Positions 52,313 through 64,000 of a stretch of DNA of 64,000 nt are shown here, piece after piece (position 1 is the stretch's first letter; each line of letters begins with the position of its first letter). The notes below the pieces were generated by a model. The model did not search any database and was not told the DNA's origin. It saw nothing but the letters and a program-made list of their open reading frames with translations. Origin of the DNA: Glandiceps talaboti (Eukaryota; Hemichordata; Enteropneusta; Spengelidae); contig NC_135567.1 in the NCBI RefSeq assembly GCF_964340395.1, forward strand, positions 13,537,091 through 13,601,090. The letters are read 5' to 3'. A program made the translations under genes and the position numbers.

Positions 52313-52610
52313 AATTATCATAAGAACTTACTAAGGGATTACAAAACAAAGTAGGTAACATTGACAAGTTTTCACATAAGAAACATTCAATGCTACACTT
52401 TTCCCTATGTGGTAACAATCATAGTACAGTGGAATGTGTTTTATAGACAAATTATGTTGATGTGTTATTTCAATTCTTTCCCTCATGATGAAACTAAAGA
52501 AATGTATTGAAATACTTTGTATACCAAGACACGTCATACCTCAATAAAACACATAGCAGATTGACATACATCTCCTTGGTTATACTTGAAATATATGACA
52601 CACACACAAA

Positions 52611-53089
<479 letters not shown>

Positions 53090-53337
53090 ATTTTCATAAT
53101 TTTACAACAGTGAATTGTCCAAATTTACAACTTTAGTGTTATACCTATACTTACATGTAACGTTAATATACTGTAAATCAGGAAAAAGACTTATTTTCAC
53201 TAATTTCGCTGGAAAACAAGAGCACAAAGAAGTAATGACTAAAATGCTTTCTTGTATATGAACACGTTATACCAGTCTGTCAGGTAATTATTGAAAATTA
53301 GTGTTTGATTGATGAACTTGCAAACTTTTGTAGTAGT

Positions 53338-53480
53338 TGTCGGTGGCCGAGCATAGTCCTCTTACCTCTGCAGCCTGTGAGTGTCGTTCAGTTTGACACT
53401 ACCGAACAACGCAGGTTTTCAATCTGGTACTCCGATTTCCTCCTGCATTAACACTGAACCAAAGAAGCTTCTAAATGGGA
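53338..53480 (+). mobile_element. tRNA-derived SINE relic
   Basis: 'gtcggtggccgagcatagtc' resembles an A-box of the same style as the 24722 SINE; a B-box is not clear. The rest of 53090-54190 is AT-rich without recognised features. Confidence 0.4.
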
Positions 53481-54194
53481 CTAGCTCCTGCTGGTCATCC
53501 GATAAATAGCTAGTAGTGAATATATCAAGGTTTGCAGTAATTCAAGTGACATACAGTACAATTATACAAAACAATGTTTTCTTCAGAGTGAATTAATTTG
53601 AGACAAAAGCTATTACATTTACCATTTGTTTTTAATAAAGGAAGAATTGTTTCCTTTGACGTGAGTAGATGCGACAGATTTTCACTTCTTCAATATTCTT
53701 GGAGGTCAAAGAACCATCACAATCTACATGTCTACTTTCAAGACATGACTTAGTTTGACAAATTACAATGTATGTATTATACAAACTATATATTTAGTCA
53801 CAATGATAGAACGACAATGTTCATGTGTTTTCTTGTTCTTGCCTTTACATGGAAAGAATAGTTTTGTTTTGTATCAGTTAACTTTTATAATGTGATGTAA
53901 TGTTTATATTTTATAAACAACATATCTAAATACAGTTATGTGTTTTTGCAGAAACATAAATAAGTATAGATTTTAAGAAACACTTTTAGTTTGTATGTGC
54001 TTTTAAACATGTGCTTTGCCGTTCCCCGGGAAAATATAATATAGTTTACATTGATTTTGTAATGTACACATTATTCTGTATACTGTTATTGAGTACTTCA
54101 ATATTCAATGATCTGGAATATATTTTCTAAAGCCTTCATAAAATACAGAAGTTGAACTTTAATCTTAATTGTGTATTGATTTAATTGTATATCT

Positions 54195-54925
54195 GACAAT
54201 GTGTGTACATGAATATATGTGTTCACTATGTTTACCATATATAGCAGTCTGTGTATGTTAATGGGTCATGATGGGAATTGATGTTCACTATGTGTATCAT
54301 AGTAGACTATGTGTATGTTAATGGGTCATGGTAGGAATTGGTGTTCACTATGTATATCATGGTAGACTATGTGTATGGATCATGGTGGGAATTGGTGTTC
54401 ACTATGTGTATCATGGTAGACTGTGTGTATGTTAATGGGTCATGGTGGGAATTGGTGTTCACTATGTGTATCATGGTAGACTATGTGTATGGATCATGGT
54501 GGGAATTGGTGTTCACTGTGTGTATCATAGTAGACTGTGTGTATGTTAATGGGTCATGGTGGGAATTGGTTTTTCACTATGTGTATCATAGTAGACTGTG
54601 TGTATGTTAATGGGTCATGGTGGGAATTGGTGTTCACTATGTATATCATAGTAGACTGTGTGTATGTTAATGGGTCATGGTAGGAATTGGTATTCACTAT
54701 GTGTATCATAATAGACTGTGTGTAAGTTAATGGGTTATGATGGGAATTGGTATTCACTATGTATATCATAGTAGACTGTGTGTATGTTAATGGGTCATGG
54801 TAGGAATTGGTATTCACTATGTATATCAAAGTAGACTGTGTGTATGTTAATGGGTCATGGTGGGAATTGGTGATTAATATGTGTATCATAGTAGACTGTG
54901 TGGGTCATGGTGGGAATCGGTGTGA
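54195..54925. repeat. 60-bp minisatellite, about 12 copies
   Basis: The unit contains 'ttcactatgtgtatcatagt', 'agactgtgtgtatgttaatg' and 'ggtcatggtgggaattggtg'. Two units near 54370 and 54485 lack 9 bp. The period is a multiple of three, which keeps long repetitive frames open on both strands; these are not genes. Confidence 0.95.
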
Positions 54926-56271
54926 GATTAAATGGGTAATTATTGAAATTTGAATGATGATAAATGATAAGTGAACAGGTAATAAATCTAAGATTCACAA
55001 ACGAAATCGAAATTTAGTTTCATTTTAAAGATTATGAACCAATATTGAGTTCAAAAAATATTGAAAATGTATAGCGCCCTCTCCAGTCTAGCATAGCATG
55101 CCTAACGCCAGCTGATATTAATTATTGTTATCTACACAGAGAACTGATTGGCTAGCTAAATACAAAGTCTTCACGAGGGTGTGTTCAGTGTGCAATAACA
55201 CAGCATACTTGGATAGTTATCGCCCTCATCTCCCATACATCCGGGTACTTAATGATGTATTTATTGATCTACCTAGGATCAGAAGAGTGTACATTAGGTT
55301 CATACGTCTACTCAATACCGAACACTCGACCATTCCAATACTAAATTAATAAACACAACACTACACACTGTGGATAGGCCATTGTTAACATTTTAACATT
55401 TCTCAATTATCAATAATCACCACATGTGAAATAGTAATTGCTTACATCGGTGTAGGCTCACTCTTTTACAGTATTTCCGAGTGTCTAGACTGTCATTTGT
55501 AAGTAGGCTTGTACTGGAATGATTTACCAAGCGCCCCTAACGGCCAGACTATTAATTTTTCTACAATGTTCATAATTTCATTGATCATTGATCATTGTAC
55601 CCAGTTGATGTCATATTAATTTCAATTTAGTCACCTGAATTGAATTGAATTGAATTAAGTCTCTATTCACCCATACTAATGAGAGTACCACTTAGCTTCC
55701 TTCTTGTATATGGAAAATAACTTATATAGGATAAATAGCTCTTGAAATGAGGTAGTTTACCATTTATTCCACAGTAAACAATCATACCAATCTGATAGTC
55801 AAACGTTTTGAAGGTATCTAGAATGAGTGTTTCGAACAATGGAGTAGTGTGAATCCAACTTCCTATCCGAAATGATTCTAAGCATGTTCTTTGCACAAGA
55901 AAGATCTCGCTAAGATACAATTTACATACACTTCCCCTAGACTTCAAGGCCATAAGAAATGTGCGTTAAAGAGTGTATAGCATGAAAGTAATCGAACGTG
56001 GAACTATAAATAATTCCGGTAAATTCGCATATTTTTTCTTTACCTCTCCAATGTGTGATTTTACAAGTTAAATGATTGTCTAGACAAATTCCAATAAAAG
56101 ATGTGTAATCGGTTGCTTTCATGGTCTTGTGCCTTCGTTCTGAGACATGTTATTGTTTTTGTCTGTGTTTTCGTAACTGTTGTATTATTTTTTTTAGTTT
56201 TTTAGTTTTTAGTTTGTTGTACAATGTGCTGAGATGTAGTGAACAATCAAAATAATAATTAATAACTAATT
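54926..56271. other. Interval with unassigned frames
   Basis: On the minus strand a 96-codon frame (55663-55953) and, just upstream of it, 'MKATDYTSFIGICLDNHL' with a possible GGTAAAG donor near 56046 could be exons of something. I recognise no family and do not call them. (AATTG)n lies at 55637-55656. Confidence 0.3.
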
Positions 56272-56624
56272 TTAAGACTTGACCTTGGACGCAGGTTTTA
56301 TAGATTTTTCACCATGTGTTTTTAGAACGAGGTTCACGTTTTAGTGGTTCACTATGAGGATCTGGTGAATGACACGATGTCCAACATTGGCCGTATGATG
56401 TCATTTCTTAACCTTACATTCAAGGAAGAACGGCGCCGATGCATTGCACGTAATCACGAAGGAAATTTCCACCGAAAACCAACCCAGGATAGTGATGAGC
56501 AAATGTTTGACCCATACATACACGATTTACGTACATTGATAGATGAGCACATCAGAAACGTGAACCTTGTTCTAAAAACACATGGTGATAGATCTATACA
56601 ACCTGCGTCCAAGTCTTAAAAAAC
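56272..56624. repeat. Inverted duplication flanking the sulfotransferase exon
   Basis: 56276-56341 is the inverse of 56553-56619 with few differences ('gacgcaggttttatag' against 'ctatacaacctgcgtc'; 'ccatgtgtttttagaac' against 'gttctaaaaacacatgg'). The last 22 codons of the frame are therefore mirrored just before it. Confidence 0.9.
56326..56619 (+). pseudogene. Terminal exon of a WSC-type (WSCD-like) sulfotransferase, orphan
   Basis: The frame reads 'VHYEDLVNDTMSNIGRMMSF', 'LNLTFKEERRRCIARN', 'FHRKPTQD', 'MFDPYIHDLRTLIDEHIRNV' and ends at TAA 56617-56619. HYEDL and the following helix are the C-terminal landmarks of the sulfotransferase domain found in WSCD proteins, which transfer sulphate from PAPS in the Golgi. 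No upstream exon with the PAPS-binding P-loop is seen between 53 and 56 kb on the plus strand, so this is an isolated last exon or a relic. The first 16 bases of the apparent exon and its acceptor (CCATGTGTTTTTAG, 56325) belong to an inverted copy of the exon's own 3' end; the AG at 56341-56342 before 'TGGTTCACTATGAG' is an alternative, more likely original, junction. Confidence 0.6.
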
Positions 56625-57062
56625 GCGCTTAAGTTTTACACTATGTATCAGCACATTGTACAAGAAACTACAAGCTAAAAATGAAACATAATACAACAGA
56701 AACAACAGCACAGAAAAGCACCAAAGAAATGTCTCGGGAATAAAGAGCGCTAATGTCGTATAACATTGCTGGTTAAGGAATTACAATTATGTTACTTTGT
56801 GACAAGAACAGTAAATTCTATATTTATTGCTCTTAGATTTGAACAGGATAAAAAGCTAAATTTTTCTTCATATTACTTGTACAGTAATGATATAAAGCAT
56901 GGCAAAGAACACAAAACTGGCTTCATTTCATTTTCTAATTCAACTCGCAATTCAATTTTCGTCTGACTTATTTTACATGATGTCATACAAAAATTGACAT
57001 GACATATTTTGTGATGAACGTTTGTTCTATCATCAGAATCAGACATTGCTAATGTCATAGTG

Positions 57063-57097
<35 letters not shown>

Positions 57098-57960
57098 TGT
57101 TTGTGTTTGTGTTTGTGTTTGTAATTGTATATTTTCTTAATGTTAGGTTCCCTTTTGTGGTTTCTCGAATACTAAACGACCTTTTGATCTCTGTCAGTCA
57201 CATTATTGGTGTTACTGTAACACCATCAAGGCTGGGTGTCAGCTGGAGATATAATCGTAAATAGACAATTTTAGAAAATATACGAGCATGTAGCATATGT
57301 GTTCAGCTATATCTTGTTAAGGGAAAAATCGACGTCAGTCATCTATCGAATAGGTACTGTTGAGATATTTCCAGAGCAGAAATCCACATGTCTACTTTAC
57401 CTAATTAATTTCGCATGTAGCAAAAGCAATATTTATCGTTTATATTTGAAAACGGGGGGGGGGGGGGTTATACCTAACGTGTGAATGGTGAACACGTCTT
57501 TTTAAACGCATGATTGGTGAATTGGTGAATATTGTGGTATTGGTGAATGATCGTTCTTTTCGAACGTAAATGGTGAATGCTTATAAATTAACACGTAAAT
57601 TGTGAATGACATAATTTTGCGTGAATGAAAATTGTGAATTTAACCTCAACTGGACTAGTCGTGACTTCTGACCTCGTTCTCGTTGCATGACATTTGTCCT
57701 CTCACTGTATTTATGTATTCATTTGAAACTTTAGTTAAAGAGGGTTATTATAAAACAATCATATACCTAACCTGGTTATCTAAAAGCTAGTCTTCCCTGG
57801 GGCCATCTAAAAGACAACAAAAACAGGATAAGTAAAACACAGACAGAAATACAAATATAAGACAAATACAAAATATGGGGATAAATAAAACTGGCGTAAC
57901 ACTTATTTAAAATATGCTTCTATAAAATGTTGTCTCAACAGCGCTCAAAGACGATGAACT
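56625..57960. other. Intergenic interval with (GT)n and GTGAAT-type repeats
   Basis: (GT)n and (GTTTGT)n at 57065-57122. A G-run lies at 57455-57467. A loose GTGAAT-rich segment spans 57480-57640. No exon supported. Confidence 0.5.
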
Positions 57961-58470
57961 CCAAACATTTTCAGTAAGATTAAAGGTGATAGCACCAGCA
58001 TGTCTTAATGGTCTGGACGTTGGTAATTTGGTTGTAGGGACCTATAGAACATTGTTTTGCCTGGAGAGTCTGGTATTGCGGGGTGATACATATTGATCCT
58101 AGTAAACATGTCTGAAATATGTTGAGATGTCGATTTGTTGAGTGCATTGTAAACAAGGTAACTTGTTCTGTACCTGACTCTTTGTTGTGTGGTCATAACT
58201 CTGCATCCGTTCTTGGGGCATCCATGATGATCTGAGGCCCATAATTCGAACAATATTGCAAGAACTACCCCAGAAAGTTTTACAGTAGTCAATGTGTGGA
58301 TAAATGAAATCTTACATCAATTGCATCTTTAGGAAGTCTGACAAATCTTTGTGTGGTACCAATTAGCATAGTCTTGGTTTTATCTGCATTTATCACCATT
58401 TTATTGTCTCTACACCAGGTGCTTACATTTTTCATAGCAGTCTGCATACTGTCTTTGTTTACTCTTCCTC
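57960..58470 (-). mobile_element. LINE reverse-transcriptase fragment (CR1/L2-like)
   Basis: Minus strand: 'VSTWCRDNKMVINADKTKTM' then 'LIGTTQRFVRLPKDAI', later 'CRVMTTQQRVRYRTSYLVYN' and 'ALNKSTSQHISDMF', then a shifted 'HAGAITFNLTENVWSS'. This is the thumb and C-terminus of a non-LTR reverse transcriptase with an internal deletion and frame changes, so it is inactive. Confidence 0.85.
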
Positions 58471-60970
58471 AACTTTCAACACTAGAAGGTTCATTTAAGT
58501 GACAAGATAACGAGACATCCCCAAGTGAGAATCTTGGGAAACCGGATCCCAACTCACCCTTTCTGGAACTAGCTGCTAGAGCAGAACATGCAGGGAAATA
58601 CTTCACTCAATACGAAAAGTCATATTTGACCATGTCTTTTCACCAGTGTAAATCTTGAGCAGAGGATATGTAAATGTGGTGAGTATGAGACGAAGTTCCA
58701 CCTTTGACTTCATTTACCCCTGGTGATCTCTAATATCTCATATCTCTCATATCTCTCTATCACCTGGGGGCTGTAGACAGTCAAAGGTGGTACTGCGTCT
58801 TGTACTACCCCTGGACAGAGATGGTAGTTAGGTGGGTCACAGGTAGGGTAAAGGTGGGTAAATGTGGGTAAATTGGAATTTTCGTGTAGTGACTGTTTTT
58901 GAATGAATTAATAGTAATTTATTCATAAATGTACAATCAAATTCTAATTGGCGTAAGCTTATGGGATGAGCCCTTGTGTTATACTAAGCATTATTATTAT
59001 ACCGGAGACATATGTTTGTTAGCCTGCCATATGTTACATAATCTGATTTATGTGGTTCTGCACTGTTTGTCATCTTTTCATTTCGTGTATCGATGTGATG
59101 GGAGTAAAAATGATAACCAAGAGAACTCACTGCTTTATTTTATTTATGTTTGTGACACTTGTTTATTTAGTAGTGATCCAACATTACCTTTTTCGAACAA
59201 ATGTATCGTATAGTACTAATCTGACAAGAAATCACTGGAGGAACAAAACATCCGGCCACACTTGTAAGTACAATTCTTTAGATGTTTAATATATTAGAAA
59301 ATATATTGTTCGTGGTTCCAAGAATCAATAGGGCATACAACATACTTACTTACTTACTTACTTACTTAGGAAGGATAAATTTGAAGCAAATGCGACACTT
59401 CGATCCGTCAACTAGACCTTGATCATGCAATGATTTAGTTATTAATCTTTGATGTGTCTCTCTTTCTGGCGTGCAAGATAATGATTTTACATCGTTGTTC
59501 TTCTTTCAAAAATGTTTCAAACCGTCGATATTTTGAGAATGGAATTTGGAGCAGTTTTTAACATGTCTCATACATATGTTGATACATATTTCATATGTTC
59601 TAGCTGTATGTTTTCACCCGTAAAATTGTTATGAAGAAATGTTGAACGATATTCAAGGAAAGAACATTTTGGGTGCAATTATGGCCTCATATACTCGTTG
59701 CAATTGTAGTGGATGATTGAATAAGCATGTCAGATGTTAAATAATATATCTGATAATATGTAATTATATCATTAATTGTTCGAAATAGTTAATTATTCAA
59801 AGTCATATTCACCACAGTTATCTAATTGTCACAACATCAAATTTAACATATTGATCAAATTGGATGAAGTTCTATGCGGTCGTTTTTAGTAATATTATAA
59901 TTCACATAACAAGTTGCTTGGGTAGGCTATGAAGAACCACCACTGAAGTACACATAAATATGTATTTACCTACACAGACACACACACACACCAATGTATA
60001 TTTATGTAATTAGTCTATCCGTGTTGGAAATTAGTGAAGGCTCCGAATGTTTTCCTTTGTATATATATGCAAACGGGCACATACATAAACACAACTCACT
60101 TTCTACCTAAAGCCATATTAGACTATATTGCACACATCATAGTGTACATTGTTTTACTCACAACTCTCTCTGATCTGTATGCTTGGATGTTCTCATTAAA
60201 CAAATTAATAAGCAGTATTTCTTAACATTTAAAGAATAAAAATAACATATACCAAATATAAGATGAACAATAAGTTGTAAATTTTGACTGGAAATGTAAC
60301 ACAACCTAAAGGACACACATGCTTTAAATAAAATAGTTTTAATTATTGCACATCAAGTAAACACCCATGCTGTCAGTCTGTCTAAAGGGTCTTAACTAAA
60401 ATGCCCCTTTATTATACCTATCCAGAGAATTAATAGCTTTGGTGAAGTCATGACAGATGCAAATTTCTCCGTAGTTTCCTTGCAAATATTTTGCAAGGCG
60501 TTATGAAAGTTTATTGAAAAATTAAATTTAAATGTCTTTCTACAAAAAATTAACTGATATTTGAACAGATAAAATGGATATTCATCAGTGACAAAGGTAT
60601 GATTCTACAATGTCAAAACTGTTTTCACAAAACCCTGTACACTGGTGGAAAAAGCGTTGTGCCAGAGTGCAAATCAGAGATAGGTACAGCTAAATATCGT
60701 ATCATATTGCTGTGAAACTGCCAATTCTTCCCCAGTCAGCCCACGAGCTATCCTAGAGTCCACCAGGCCCGGCTACATAGTAGCAGTGAGTTCCATGTGA
60801 GTAGTCATCCCCTAGCTACTGTTCGATTAATTACTTGAGGAATTTTTTTACAATCATCTTGTGTGTGCGTGAGATACGGCTGAATAATACCGCCTACCAA
60901 TAGAGTCTGCAGAACACCCACTCTGGGTTTGGTTCGGTCAAAGAAAAATCCCCTGTCTCCAGTGGGATTC
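58471..60970. other. Long interval without recognised genes
   Basis: (ACTT)n at 59345-59370 and a short (CA)n near 59975-59993. The frame at 58929-59213 has no family features and no splice logic. I see nothing else. Confidence 0.45.
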
Positions 60971-61310
60971 AAACTAATGACCTTAAGACAGCCAATCATG
61001 AACTCTAACCACTACCACATTGGAATTGTATGGCCAAACTAACTCATGACCTTAAGACAGCCAATCATCAACTCTAACCACTACCACATTGGAATTGTAT
61101 GGCCAAACTAACTCATGACCTTAAGACAGCCAATCATCAACTCTAACCACTACCACATTGGAATTGTATGGCCAAACTAACTCATGACCTTAAGATAGCC
61201 AATCATGAACTCTAACCACTACCACATTGGAATTGTATGGCCAAACTAACTCATGACCTTAAGATAGCCAATCATCAACTCTAACTACTACCACATTGGA
61301 ATTGTATACG
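60940..61310 (-). repeat. 69-bp tandem array derived from a tRNA-like SINE
   Basis: On the minus strand the sequence includes 'ATGTGGTAGTGGTTAGAGTT' (A-box style) and, at the array edge, 'GTTTGAATCCCACTGG' (B-box, about 60965). The A-box-bearing part is repeated about five times with a 69-bp period from 60979 to 61305, while the B-box occurs once. Confidence 0.8.
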
Positions 61311-61806
61311 CTACATACATTTATTGTACACGTTAGATCTGTGTTTGTGTATATCCAAGGATATCTCTGTACTACGAGTGCATCGGCACACATATACGCT
61401 CAGTAGATCCACTTTTTTGCCACAATGTTCAGTGTACAATAATGAAAATAATGTTCAAAGTATTCAAAGTTTACTCATGAAAAATACAATTTTCCCTTAA
61501 AGCTTGCTCTCAGAAAACAGATATTTCAGACAAGAAAAATAAAAATTTCATATGAAATATTAAATGTTTACTCTTCCTTTCAAGAATTACGTTTATTCTT
61601 GAAAAATTTTCACACAATATAAAACAAGATTCAAAGAAAGTATAACAAGTTTATTCTCTGAAATGAAAGTTTTTTTTCAAAGCAATAGACTTTGTGGTGT
61701 CACTTGAGGGCCACCGTAATCCTTTGACTCGCATAACTCGTCTCAATTATTCGTCCATCCATCTTGAATCTAAAAAGACATATCATTCCTCATACGTTAG
61801 TCCTGA

Positions 61807-63375
<1,569 letters not shown>

Positions 63376-64000
63376 GGTTAGTGCATTAGTATTCGTCTTT
63401 CATTTTCACTTTGGTCACTATAATACGAACAAGGTCAACTGGCGAAATTTACTTTATTAAATAAATGTACTATTTACTCCTCCAATACTGTTTCCATTCA
63501 TGGGTAAAGTACAAGTGGCCCGAGGGGCCTTGGTTCTTGTCATTTCTAGTCGAAGACAATGGACCTTGTCATTTAGAGTCGAATTAATGAAATCACTGGC
63601 ACACACCTTAAGTCTTGAGTATTGTCCAGTTGAGCGAAGGAACATTTAGGAAATTTACAACCATTACTCATTACTCATTACTCATTTCGAATTGTGTACG
63701 ACTATCTGAAAACAGAAAACAGAAAGCATTAGAAGGCCATACAGGATGTTTTCCACAACGTAATATGACGGTTGAACGTTAGTGTCTTTGTCTTTCAGCA
63801 ATAGTGATGTATGGAACTTCAAATAGATAACAATCTAGGAGACAACATGCACAATTGATATGTGTGTAGAGCAGTGTAAATAAGACAGTATCAAGTAAGA
63901 TACACAAGAGCCGGTGCACAGTGTTTTAAGTTGTTGCGATCATCAGATGATTAACGGTGTAGTTCTGCTATTATAACAGTATACATTCCCAGAAGTATAC
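63376..64000. other. Window end, intron of the sulfotransferase
   Basis: Nothing recognised beyond the exon at 63375. It is presumably intron leading to the next sulfotransferase exon. Confidence 0.4.

Noticed and set aside
54338-54889. Frames in the 60-bp array on both strands
   Set aside because: Both strands are open for the same reason (period is a multiple of three).

Overview
The window is eukaryotic nuclear DNA from an animal. Genes are split into small exons with GT/AG junctions and matching phases, introns are long and AT-rich, and microsatellites, minisatellites and transposon debris are dense. A death-effector-domain NACHT receptor, a WSC-type sulfotransferase, a GAIN/GPS extracellular protein, a DUF4806-type gene and a RAG1-like relic together suggest an invertebrate deuterostome such as an acorn worm or lancelet. 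That placement is inference; no species marker is present.

Layout. 1-8.5 kb: LINE debris, one copy of which is split by a complete but mutated Ty3/gypsy LTR element (1458-6081, TSD AGAAG). 7.3-13.2 kb (+): eight exons of a GAIN-like ectodomain whose reading frame stops exactly at the GPS cleavage threonine. 13.2-18.2 kb: satellites and a second copy of the LINE-associated repeat. 18.2-21.4 kb (-): exons of a secreted repeat-module protein, one module carrying a stop codon. 21.4-28.8 kb: mostly unassigned sequence with tRNA-derived SINEs and palindromic mobile-element repeats. 28.9-36.4 kb (-): a DUF4806-type gene, host of an apparently intact piggyBac transposon (30633-33082) in one intron. 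33.3-42.9 kb: many fold-back elements and a 1.1 kb TIR element.

44.65-47.1 kb (-): a degenerate RAG1-like gene. It keeps the N-terminal zinc-binding region, a RING finger with a stop at a zinc position, and phase-consistent exons leading to the first catalytic aspartate motif; the rest of the catalytic core is not seen. 48.4-52.3 kb (+): a two-exon DED-NACHT innate immune receptor with a long hairpin in its intron. 52.6-55 kb: TA arrays, a repeated module and a 60-bp minisatellite. 56.3 kb and 61.8-63.4 kb (+): terminal exon and internal exons of WSC-domain-type sulfotransferases, the former embedded in an inverted duplication.

The genes do not form a pathway; the theme is immune- and surface-type genes in a region repeatedly invaded by DNA and RNA transposons.
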